This document shows, in pieces, positions 21,440 through 33,500 of a stretch of 64,000 bases of DNA. The stretch is from Rhyzopertha dominica. Lineage: Eukaryota; Arthropoda; Insecta; Coleoptera; Bostrichidae. The position numbers and the translations under genes were made by a program. Under the pieces are notes generated by a model that did no database searches, had not been told where the DNA came from, and was given only the letters and a program-made list of their open reading frames with translations. Location of the stretch: assembly GCA_025024175.1 (NCBI GenBank), contig QCXZ01000041.1, forward strand, positions 1,855,786 to 1,919,785, in the 5' to 3' direction. Numbering within the stretch: position 1 is the stretch's first letter; every line of letters starts with the position of its first letter.

Positions 21440-24070
21440 GTTATCGAAACATAATAATATTATTGGATTAATGAAAAAGATGTATAGGTTGTGGTATGCA
21501 GAAATGTGATGGGCAGAATTATGGAAATATCACACAGAAGTAGTTTTTAAAAGAGGGGCAAGCAAACCCATTAATATACAGTGGACATATTTTAACATCC
21601 ATGGCAATTGAATAGCTCCAGACTGCATTTACGTGTAGATAGATAGAGATGAAGAAACACACCTGCTGTGTAAGTAGTAAGTCCCTCAATTAATGAGTAA
21701 CAATAACTGCTAAAACACAAGCATTAAAAGATGTTGAAGAGCTAATAGGTTATATGAACACAATGGCCTTTCTGTGATATTTCATACGATGAGAAAATGC
21801 AAAGTTTGACAATCTCACTACAAGGTTAGTAAAGCAGGAACACCTACGCAGAAAGCTCTCTAGAAATTTAAAAAATCAGAAATCGTTCAAAAAAAGAACA
21901 TGAGTGTTTTACTGCAATAAAAGGAAACACATTAAGGCAATAATTTTTGAAGGGTTACATCTGTGCCTTTAGAATATAAATCGCCCTTGTATTTGTGTTC
22001 GCCGGTTACCATGAAAACAAAATATTTTTCTTTCATCGCGATCCGAATACCTACGGCGAAAATAAATGAAAAACCCTCGTGATGTTTTGATTCCTCCCAC
22101 AACTTGCGCCGAATACTGAGGTATCTCCTAATGTTTCCAAAGTCTTAACGATGCTATTATTCTGTCAGATTACATACCGAGTAACCAGTCGTCTATTTCG
22201 GAAAGTAACCCGGGATATCGCTGTAAATATATACTGTCTAAAAAAAGTTTAAACGGTTAACAGGCTGTTAGACAATCCTTTCCAAACAAGCGAAAGAAAA
22301 ACAAACGTTAATAAAATGATCGACTGCCATTAAAAATATCCAGACACATGCCTACTTTAAAATGAAGGTATGCCACTCTAGATTTAGACGAGTTAACCTC
22401 CGATATGATATCGTTGTTGTTTAAAAGCAGCAAGGAAGATTTAAAAATAAAAACAGTATGATGGGATAAATTCTCAGTTGAGTAATGATATGCTAATCTA
22501 GATTTAAAAAAAAAACTTAATCAATAATACCTATTAATAATTTCTTTATAAATTTAGCATGATTGTCTACAAAACAGATTGTATATAGTCTACTGTGTAT
22601 TTAATGTTGAAGGGTTACAGGTTTCAGATAAATATACCACAGTGGTCGAGTTTCTTTGTTTAGCCTTCAAACGTTCATGCTTTGCGCTTACGTAGACAAA
22701 TAATGCACAACATAAATGGTCAAATTATCAAAATTCTGAAACACCTTCATGTAATTAATGATAAAATTTATAATTCTGCGCTGTTATCTATTTCGTAGAG
22801 CCCGTTTGCACACTACCAAGTTCTAGGTATCTACCTTGGAAATAACTGAGAAATTGGATACTGCCTTTACGTCCAGTTACTCAGCACTGACTGAAGCAGA
22901 ATCTTGTCGAAGTAGTGGCAACTTCGCAAAGTCTTTTAATAGATAATGCTCCCTAATTAGTAAGGACAAACTTTAGAGGTTGCGCTTTATGCTGTACGCT
23001 CCGTTTTATGTCGGTACAACCAAGTTTCCGAAATGTTGTACAACTTATACGTTTCGGTGGAACCTCCACTGTATCTTGTTTTGCTTATGTAACAGGTTGT
23101 ATTTGGATTACAAATAACAAACAGTATATACATAAATTGTACTACGAACACAATATTACCGTATTTACTCCATAAATTGTGTACCACGTGCTTGTACTTT
23201 TAAGCAGGAAATATTATAGATCCATGTCAATAAAATTGCCTCGTGTTTACTAGAGACAATATTGTGTCCCTGTCTACACTATACTATAATACGTCTAATC
23301 AATAGACAATAGATTGATTGTCTTGAAATTTATTATACATGAAACTGTCAATCAGTTAAACGAAAAGGTGTAAATAGGTAAATTTTTACATGCTTTTTAT
23401 ATGGATAAAGCCATCCCATATTTGGGAGAAAGAGAATTTCGCGATGAAAATATTTTGCTGTCTATCCAGCTAAATATTCCAAGAACTCGCTTTACTTCTA
23501 CAGCAGATGGCAGGTGAATTATGAACCTCCCGCAGATAGTTGTCGATAACAGAAGCTAATCAGATCCTGCTTCCTGATACTACATAGAAAAGTAGGTAAT
23601 TTGGGCGCAAATATTTTGTGCTTGTGGACCCAACTAGATCACGAAACACAATTAAGATGGGTTGGACTTAATTGTAATATGTAAAACATTATTGGACGCT
23701 TTTCGATAATGTACTAAGTAATTTGTTAAGGAGGGTGGTTACCTGCCAAAATGAGTTTATGAATTCTAAACCTTAAGTCAAATTAAACAGTTTCACCAAA
23801 GTTTCTAGTGCACATTCATACTGGCGAAATGGAAGTTGTGCCCATGCAAAGCGAAAAAAGCAAAAAACTGTTGGTGGTGAAATTTATCTTTCATTTCGAA
23901 CAGTAGGCGGCCCCTTACAAGCTACCGCAAATAACCAGATTACCATAAATTTAGGTCCGATTTTCGGAAGATGGTTAAGCAGGGTCGGATTATTTAAAGT
24001 TCACTACCGGTCAAACCAAATGTAGCATTCAGTCTTAGTATTCCTGTGCGCGAGACTAGAGAAGCGAAAA
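21440..24070. other. No gene recognised; weak Penelope-like trace at 23041-23075
   Basis: Mostly AT-rich. On minus at 23041-23075 a stem GTGG-loop-CCAC is followed by CGAAACGT, like the element-associated hammerhead remains above, but without a CTGATGA partner. A less AT-rich block lies at 21990-22200. Confidence 0.4.
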
Positions 24071-25372
24071 ATGTTGCGTCCTTGGCAAAAAGCTGCTCCA
24101 AGTACCGCTCAGAATGAAGTTGCTGACGCTGACATGGAAGTGCAAATTGAAGAAAATAAGAGGAATCGTCGTTACCTTACCCAAGATGCCAAAGAAATCA
24201 TAAAAAATGTATATAATCTTTTGATAAAAGAAGAGTGCAGTGCTCCGTTAAAAGTGACAAGTGAAATGGTTGGTGTCCCCTACACGACTGTGAGAGATAT
24301 TATTGAAAATAAAGGCAATTAAAGAAAATCACGCAATTTGGAGAAATTTCTAAATATATCAAAAGAGCTTGGGATAGAAATTAAAAAAGTGATTTACCTA
24401 ATGTATAAGGAAAATGAAGTTCCAACTACGGCAAGTCTGAAATTAAAACTTTTGGAATTAGGATATGACATAAGTTATTGCGAAGAGTGGTTCAGAAAAT
24501 ACTTGAGGAGCATCGGTTTTAATTATAGTACATTAAACCAACGTTTGTCCATAATGGAATCAACCCGACTAAAAAGAATGAGATGGGATTATATAAATGA
24601 AATCAGAAGGTACCGCCAAGAAAATCAGAACATAGTATATTTGGATGAAACATGGTACAACACCCACGACTTGATAAAAAAGGTCTGACAGATGGGATAA
24701 ACAACTGCATTCTGCAAGCACCACCTTCGAGAGGAAAAAGAATTATAATTCTTTATGCGGGAGGAAGTGATGGATGGGTGGAAAATCAGCGAAATAGATC
24801 TAATATTGTTCTGCTGACTACCATTGCGACACGGACTTTTTGAAACTTGGTTTCAGCAGTAGTTACTGCCAGGGCTACCACCAGGATCTGTTATAGTCAT
24901 GGATAACGCGAGTTGTCATTAAAAATTAATGAACAAGGCGCCAACATCAGCTACAAAAAAAATAGAAGTAATTGATTACATGAAAAAGAATGAAATTACA
25001 ATTCCGGATTTAAAATGTTACCAAAAAGATCTGTTGACAATAATAAAAAATCTCAACATACCTAAACAATATCGAGTTGAGGAACTAGCGAGAGGACATG
25101 GACATATAGTTATGAGTTTGCCACCGTAGTATTATTGCGTCCTAAACCCAATTGAATTAGTGTGGAGTACGCTTAAAAAAGGAATACGAAGAAACAATAC
25201 ATGTCCGCATTTAAGTTCGGGAGTTGTAGATTTAGTGCGTAGAGAGGTTAGTAGAATAACGAAAGAACTGTGGAAAAGCTGTATTAAGCATGTTATTGAA
25301 ATTTTATAATTCATATTAATGATGATGCTAGCAGTGATTCAGAATTTGACAGTAGTGATGATGACAATAATT
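24071..25372 (+). pseudogene. Broken Tc1/mariner-superfamily transposase with very wide D-E spacing
   Basis: Consecutive readings starting at ATG 24071 form one decayed transposase: an N-terminal helix-turn-helix (KVTSEMVGVPYTTVRDII, ending at a stop near 24322); a central part to IVYLDETWYNTHDL with the first catalytic Asp; VIVMDNASCH (about 24885-24925) with the second Asp; then GHIVMSLPP, a stop, and YYCVLNPIELVWSTLKK with the catalytic Glu. A frameshift leads to an acidic tail (DASSDSEFDSSDDDNN) ending near 25372. I count about 83 residues between the second Asp and the Glu, close to the DD82E group of this superfamily. At least three stops or shifts make it inactive. Terminal inverted repeats were not found. 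Confidence 0.8.
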
Positions 25373-26180
25373 AATATATTTAAGATACGTCGGTGTAAAC
25401 TTGTTAGACTTTTTTGTAAAAATATAATTTATGTATGGAATTATTTTTTTGTATTTAGAGCTTTAGATAAAAAAAGTATATATTCTTATTATTTTCTTTT
25501 AAAATACTTGTCTTTTCTTTTATTTTCTTTTCATTTATTTATGTTAACCGTTAACCGCATGTTTCCAATAGTTAAAAGATTGTAAAATCATTAAAATATA
25601 TTGCTTATAATTTTCGGCTAGCACAGCATTCCACATATTCACAATATATAATATTACAGGAATGTTAAAAATCAAAATAAAAATATTTAGGAATGCGAGA
25701 TTTTTATTTGCATATGCTCAGATGTGTATGTGGTCTAATTAGATTACAAATTTTATTATAACTAGATATACTTTGCTTGTGCATAATAAATGTTGCTACT
25801 CATCTAAAACTACGTACAATTCATTTTGAGACGTAAATAAAAACGATCGATGTAAAACCTCTTATTAACCGAATGATTAAAAGCTACTTAGAATAATATA
25901 TATTACACAAACAAAAAAAAACGGGTTTTAAAACGGCTTAAAGCCAGCACAGGAAANTCGCAAAATCACAAAGAGAGGGTTTGATTTATGAGGGGTCGCG
26001 TGCCGTTCCAACTGTGCCTGTAAATGAAAGGTAAATAGTATTGCAGGGTTGTAAAAACGGTAAGAGAGTTGCATTACTATACAAATAAAACATCGAAATG
26101 TCCTGCAAAAATCTTGGACCCTGCATTATCTTACAATCACAAAGAAGAGATAAATCTGCAAAGGCAGATTATCGAAAAGG
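25373..26180. other. No gene recognised
   Basis: AT-rich, with one N near 25957. It probably contains the right end of the transposon above, which I could not define. Confidence 0.4.
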
Positions 26181-26189
26181 AAATGGAAA

Positions 26190-26580
26190 GCTCTGGAAAA
26201 TGTACACGAAAAACCTGTCAAATTGATGCACACGGAGTTAGGGAATAAGCAGTAACAAAACGACTTACGATATGGAACTGGTAAGACACAATATATGGAT
26301 GTGCAGGAGAAAGTTAACTTCAAATCTGCCCAAAACGTAAAAAGACGTTTTTGAAGCTGTAAAAACTTTGGCGCCCATGACAGACAAAGAAGAAACATTT
26401 GTCCTGACAAGTAATGCAGACCAAGGGGTTATCATTTTTGCTCCTTATTGCAATCTTTACTTTTTATGTTCTATTGGAACTGTGTATATGAACGGCTCAT
26501 TTGATTTTTGTCCGAAAGTTTTTACACAATGTTAACAATCCAATAGATACAAGAATGGGCATTACGTTCCATTAGTATCG
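26190..26580 (+). pseudogene. MULE-like transposase relic
   Basis: Plus-strand readings resemble the region before and at the start of a Mutator-type transposase domain found in many insect MULE-derived proteins: ENVHEKPVKLMHTEL, then FEAVKTLAPMTDKEETFVL, VIIFAPYCNLYFLC, and MNGSFDFCPKVFTQ, matching the family's '(M/V)DGTF..CP..F.Q' block (the Asp is Asn here). After a stop, KNGHYVPLV follows, like the usual 'HYxPL' segment. Two or more stops or shifts, loss of the catalytic Asp and no further domain show that it is dead. The assignment rests on recalled family patterns. Confidence 0.6.
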
Positions 26581-27079
26581 ATTCGGAAATGCTTGAACCC
26601 TTGAAGCGTGTTGGCGTGTAGCCTGAAAGGAAGTTATTATTATTAAGATATTGTGGCGTTTTTTATTACAGGCCAATTGAGTTGAGTTGTATTGTATTCC
26701 TTGGAAAACTTTCTATTAAGTCACTCCGTCAAGACGGACCTTTACGCTAAGTAGTTTGTGGTGTTAGCTTTTTTCTGCTGAAGACCAAATTAAATGAAGT
26801 TTCCTTTTTTAGATACCTCTAATAGACGGCAGAAGAATAGAGTTCTTTACATGTATTTATTAAAATCAAGAGCCTGGAGTGTCTTGTATACTTAAACAGA
26901 CTCACATAGCTTTCTAGTTTAGTTTTAAGAGAACCATCCTCCTCTAGAGCCGCTATCAGCAATTCAATCAGTATTTCAATAAGAATCGGATATTTAAGTG
27001 ACGACAAACATTTCTCAAGTGCCAAATCATGCAAGCTCACGCGAAAACATCCCTCCCGAATCTCCAACCCCATTACAAC
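26581..27079. other. Opsin upstream region, no firm gene
   Basis: Contains an unconfirmed 84-codon minus-strand open frame (26819-27073) reading away from the opsin promoter, and a short ATTATTATT stretch near 26637. Confidence 0.35.
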
Positions 27080-27335
27080 CCTTATCGAGATCCAAAGTCC
27101 ATTCGCTCCGAGCGACGGAAAGTGCGTCTGCGTTAGAGTGCGCGAGCTTTATCAATTCGAAACGCACCACTTGACACCAGTTGCGCGGATGCTCTCGCTT
27201 GGTCGAGCTTGCAGTGGCGAGCTGCGAGCTTTCGGCGAAAGCGCGCGGTAAAAGTTCGCAAAGATGTCTCGGGGTAATGTAGAAGTGGGTAGGAATAAAA
27301 TGCACAACGTGTCGATACAACGAAGTGAAGCCTGA
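27080..27335 (+). promoter_or_regulatory. Putative opsin promoter and 5' UTR
   Basis: A GC-rich island directly before the opsin ATG, in sharp contrast to the AT-rich flanks. It has several CpG-containing stretches (CTCCGAGCGACGG, GGCGAAAGCGCGCGG). No TATA box or start site can be fixed by eye. Confidence 0.45.
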
Positions 27336-27509
27336 ATGAGCACGACGGGATTTGATGAGACTCTTTTTAATGTTAGTGACCATGGACAAGGGGAGATCTT
27401 GATGAAACCGGAAGGATATGTGGTGGCTGCGTGTGTGCTTTTTTTGATAGGGTTCTTTGGGTTTTTTCTTAATTTTTTCGTGATCGTCCTCGTATGGAGA
27501 GAGAAACAG
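27336..27509 (+). CDS. Opsin exon 1 (N-terminus, helix 1)
   Basis: 58 codons. The N-terminus contains Asn-Val-Ser (possible glycosylation), and helix 1 runs from about residue 27 to 54. Donor CAG|GTACTT at 27510, phase 0. Confidence 0.92.
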
Positions 27510-30500
27510 GTACTTCCGGACTTGAAATATTGTGTCATGTAGTTCTTTTAATGGTTTCTCTTAGTTTTCACACTCCCAAAAGAGCTTAAAAGACATATTT
27601 ATTTCAGACGTAGTTAAATATGTTAATGGGATGTTAATTAGTAATACTTGGAGCTATAAATTTCGTTTAATTGAGTTGTTTTGGCTTGACCTTCTTTAGA
27701 CTCGATGACAATCTGAGGAATGTTGAAATTTACCATAATTAACAATAACTAGGCCTGTTACTTCAATTGTAAATATAGTATTTTAGTAGCAAAAATATCT
27801 CCTAGCAAATTAAAAAGCTTTGAAATGTCAGGTATTGACCAAGCTTCTTGAAACTCCTGGTTGTAATTTCGGTTAGTTTATTTGCATGTGTTTTTTCTNT
27901 ACCTATTATTTGGTAACATTAATACAACTAAAGAAATTATGACAGCTTGTAAAGCCAATANTTTGGTTGTTATTTACACATTAGCTTTAGTGATAGCAGC
28001 TACCAAAAATATAAAACCTGAGAAACTAAAAATACTTCTACGAACNCCATGAGGTACAGGCAATAGACCAATGAATAACTATTTTAGACTTTAATTACAG
28101 AGTTGATTTTATAACTAGGTATTTACTACTTTATCCAAATCTGGTTAAATACTCACGTGAACGAAACATTTTATATATACATTTTTAAGATTCAACCTTT
28201 TGACCCTAGTCAATTCATTGTGCCAACAACTAACTTTACAACTAAATGCTTCACCACAATCTTCTACTAAGCCTTAATTTTTTATATTCTCTTTTAGAAA
28301 TGTTATTTTCTGTTATTGACAACTCTAATATAACAATCATTACAATCAGTTCTGTATACAACATATGATATTAAATCTTTCTTTGTATTATGTTTTACTA
28401 TACCAAACAACAGATTGTATATAGCGTTTACAGGTTTCCAAGTTGGTGTATTGTTATGTTCTTTTCATTATTGATGATCTGGAAAAGAACTTTTTAATTT
28501 ATAATTAGAAATATTAGTTAAAACATTCAAATGCTAGCTGAATATCAAGACTATTCATAAATACAGCTACAGTGAGTGGTAACCATAGGTCTAAAAATTA
28601 ATTTTTAACAAATCTTTTATCTATTCATTATGCTTCATTTTTTAGCGATACTTCCAATTTGTATCTTTGTAAGACCGAATTTTTTTTACTAGACAGAGAT
28701 GTATTTTCGCAACTTTGCTATTTAATTTAATATGTAATTTGTGAACAATAGCATGTTAAATTGGTGATTGTTATGATTGAAGTTACCAATATACTTTATT
28801 CTTCAATATCAAAGCTTCTATACTGAAGGTTTCATACGAAAAGTTCTAGCAAAGCAAAATTTTCTTCTGTTTTTTTTTTAACTAGGACGTTGGCTTTCTG
28901 ACTGCAGGAGACAAACGCAATATAATATCCACCTGCTCAGCTATAATTTACTTCAACCGACTTGTTAATATTCAAAAATAGTGTGTATGCTACTTATATT
29001 GAGCAAGAGAAGCGATGTTCCAAGAGGCTATTCATTAGCTGTTCATTTACAACTTTTAGTGAGCTAATTATAGATAGTGAACAAAAGAGAAGATTAATGG
29101 TCTCTAATTTAGTGTGATGGGCGACACAACTTTTCGGCAGCACGCTGTTGTTTATAGAGGGTTTGTAAACTGTTCAAGAGTAAAACGAGGGTTACACTTG
29201 CTACTATTTTATGCTCCTTTCGACTGCAGTAGGCATTTATTGAATATCTTGAATTAGAAGACAGTTCTAAAAGTAGCAAAAGACTTGGATTAGTAGAAAT
29301 AGACAAAAAGCTATAATCTGTAGGATCCAGTGAAACCGTAAGAATTCCGAATCTACAGATGATAATAATAATGAATTGATAAGTTCAGCAAGTGCTTAGG
29401 AAGTAGTGCTCCACAGGGCAACAGGAAATAGGATGGCAAGGTTTAATTTCTTCTAGACATACAAAATCACATCAATTGATCAAATAGCACCTCTTCCTCA
29501 AGAAATAAGATGTCGGTTATATTTTATAAATCGGGTAGCTTATCAGAATTTAAAAACTATTTAAACAAACAAGCAGCTAACTATGTATAATGTAATATGC
29601 ACAGCTTATACCTTCTCTATTATAGTAGAGAGGCCAACACTGTTTTCGTGGTCCCCACAATCTACGGATGATCCATATTTCATCGGATTACGAGATATCC
29701 CATTATATGCGGATTTAACTGATAACACGAAAGGGGAAAACACTCAGCCTACAGACGCAAATATTTGTTTAGGGACGTAATGGTCTCGATAACGACTTGA
29801 GCATTTATGGAATTCGCCTGCATGAAGAGGAGCCCTTTCAAATTCAAAAGCGATCAAATATCGGATAATCCTTCAATTCCACAGTGTTCTAATTGCCTTT
29901 GGACAGAATAAATTTTGAGGGAAGTGGTAAACATAAGAATCGTTTGCGGTATTCAATTTTAAATCAATAAAACGTAAAAGATGTTTGAAAATATTAAAGT
30001 CAAATGAATTAAATTCGATGTTAAATAAGTGGAGCCGCTTCGATTGCTATTTTTGTTGCACACTTTTCTCAACAAAAAACTTTTTATGCAGGATGTGTCA
30101 AATAACAATGGCCAAATGAAACACCTTCCATATTACTAAATTTTTGGATTAAAAGGACTATAATAAGCACTCGCTTGTGGCTTTCTCCAGGCATTTTAAG
30201 ATAGGTTTGTTTCAGCTGTGGACACCACTAAACATGATACTGTTGAACTTAGTCTGTAGCGATTTCTTGGTTTCCGTACTGGGGAACCCATGGACTTTCA
30301 TGTCGGCCTTGTCACATCGATGGATATTTGGTCGAACCATGTGTAAGATGTATGGTTTTATAATGGCTTTATTAGGTAAGTACTTCCGGAACACCCATGC
30401 ATCAAGCATTCGCAATGAAATTAATTTTGAATTATGATATTGAAATATGATCTAGAATGGATTCTCACCAATAATATTAATCGTTTAATCGTATTTCTCC

Positions 30501-33500
30501 ACCTCATTGTGATCTGTGAACACACTGTATAAAATCCCATCATCGTCTTTTTAGGCATTACGTCAATCTCGACTCTAACAGTCTTAGCCTTCGAGAGATA
30601 CCTCATGATATGCCAACCTCTGAGGAATTTCAACCTGAACACAAAAGGAGCTTATTTTTTAATAGGGGGAATTTGGATGTATTCCGCGCTTCTGACAACT
30701 CCCCCTCTTTTAGGCTGGGGTGATTACGTCAACGAGGCGGCAGATATAAGGTAATTTACGGCGAGAGCCTCTTTATGTTGGCGGAAAAGGGAACTGCATC
30801 CCTTCGACCGTCTTCGAAACAAAGGCGATAAATAGCCCTTTTGTTGCAGTTGCTCAGTTAACTGGGAGGAGAGGTCCTACAACGCCATGACTTACATAGT
30901 TTATTTGTTCGTGTTTGGACTGTTCCTGCCCGTTATAGTGATAACCTTTAGTTATATCAGCATCATCGTCACCATGAAAAAGGTAAGGGGTTTAGAAAAA
31001 ATTAAAAAGAAAGATGTAGCACTAAAAATCCAGTATTTTCTATCCTATGATGAGTGTGTAAACGATTATGATAATCCTGTTATTTTACAGTCTACCGTTC
31101 TTGTTATTTACGCTGACAAAACTAAAGGAATATGGAAAATTATCGGTTTTCTGAATGAAATTCCTTGACTTATATGTACTTATAGTAAAATGCTGTATTT
31201 GCCAAATTTATTCTGCAAAGCAACACATACTTTTCGCTTCTACACCTTTTTCAAATATAGTATGGATTGATTAGTATTGGACAATATGAATGAAATGAGT
31301 TCACTTGAAACAAATACAAATGTTTGCTTGAAAATGGGTTCAGTTTCAAAACAGTGCTATAAAACTACATAAAATGGGGTATTCTGTAGGAGTGAAATTT
31401 AAACAATCAATTTCAAGATAATGGAGACGATTGGAAAAAATCAGCTTTAAAGCCCTGTAGTGTAAAATGGAGCAACGCTCAGGTATTGAATACCGTATCA
31501 AAGATATTTATTACTTGTATGATTAATAATAATATGATTATAAGAACCACTACGCCATCAAAGCCCTATTCCAGGTCAGAGCAGCATATATACGTCAAAG
31601 TTTTTATATGTAATGCCACAGATACAATTCCCGCTTAAAGCTGGCAATACTTGTTTTTAAACATATTTACCTGCATAAAACTCAATCAAATCTTTTTATC
31701 ATCATTATTTAATATTGTGCTGCATCTATTCAAAGAAGTATAGCCCCCATTTCATTGTAATATATAATAAAACATATCCGTTTAGACCCCTAGAAACTTG
31801 ACTTAGTGTTCTGGTATATATTTTATAATGATTTGCTGCTTAAAATCCAAGAATATGCTACCTACCATACGCAGCTGTCAAGGCTATAGTCTTCTACGTA
31901 GGCGCGTAAAATCCACTTGTAATATTTTGTTCAAATGAAATATAATATTATGTACTATAGATTCAGCATTTTTTTCAGTACATGTAGATATTATGTAGAT
32001 GTCGTACTACTATTACATTATCGGTACAAAGCGAGCAATATCTTCTTTTTGATCAGAAAACTAATTTTAAGTATAACTTAGTTCGGCCTTTATGATTGGT
32101 ATAGGCTGCTTGAATAGTTTTTAATCTCATAAGCTTCATTGATGCACTACTTCTCTCATTGTAACATGCTCTGCCACGAACAAATTAACTGGGGGCTTTG
32201 TTTATTACCCAAATAATTGATGAGAAATTTAATATCAAACTACTTAGGAACATTAGTTAACCGATCAATAATATCATCATGAAATTTAATCTACTTTATA
32301 CACTAAGAGCGTCTGTGAGCTGTGACGTACTCAAGTACCTATTTTTCAAGTATACACGTCGATATTATGCATTTGTCTACAATTTTTTTTAATGCAGACA
32401 AGAAAAAGGAAAATGCAACCCATCCCTATCATTATTAATACATTTTGGTTTTCCTCCTATTTCAGTATTAAAAAAAGCAGAAAACCGTGTATTTTTATTC
32501 TATATTAGTAGCATTAAGAAAACTTGTACGTGCCATATTATTCACCAGATATAGATGACTGTAGGTAATAAGCATTTCCTCTTTCTAGGATTTGGTTTCT
32601 TTTTCTAAATGAAAAATTAGTATTTTTCACTACGGATTGGCCGTATTTTTTCGTTCTAGCCTTTGTCAGGTGTTTAACAGTCTTTTATGTGAACAATAAA
32701 GAAAATGCAAACATAATTAACCAAGAGTTACGACACATCCAACAATTATTATAATTGTTTTCATCCAATTGACACAAAACCTTGACAGGGTTCCTCGATG
32801 AAGGTTTAGATATATAACTAATCCTTCTTCTATCTATTGATGCAAACCGGCAAAGTATCTTGTTATCAGTTAGTGAATTGCAATCCTGCCTAGAAAAAAC
32901 TATATACTTTGTTACCAAATCAAAGTTTACCCTTTTCAATCGACCAAAGTTTTCCTTTCACATACTCAACGAACCTCCCAACTCCATTATACCAGTCCCA
33001 AATCTCGAATAATTCGAATCGATTGTGTATTCGTTTCAGAACACCTTGAGGGCGGGAAGGGTCACGAAGGCGGAAGGACGCGTAACCTGCATGATTTTCA
33101 TCATGATAATCGCTTTCATGGTTGCATGGACGCCGTACGCAACTGTGGCACTTGTGGTTCAATTCGGGGATCCTTCAAGCATCACCGCGGAAATGGCTGT
33201 GGCGCCCGCCCTGCTGGCCAAGAGCAGCATATGCTACAACCCCATTATTTACGTTGGGCTGAATTCGCAGGTTAGTGCAAGCTGCAAATTAATTTCGCAA
33301 GGGAAAGGGCGTTTAGTGAGATTTAGGGATCTGCTGCACGCTAGCGTGAATGGATGGCGTACAATAATGAGCGTGTTTTGTTAAGGGTTGCGAATGGCAG
33401 GTAAACGAAACGGCGTCATTTAAATCTATGACTAAATGAAATTATTTTTTTAACTTATGCCAACCTTTCGGAGATTTTTTTCTCCTCATTCGGGGCCTAC

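Noticed and set aside
30190..30215. Alternative opsin exon 2 start after CTTTCTCCAG at 30190
   Set aside because: It would insert extra residues between REKQ and LWTPLN and change the frame relation; the acceptor at 30215 gives the normal opsin helix 1-2 loop.
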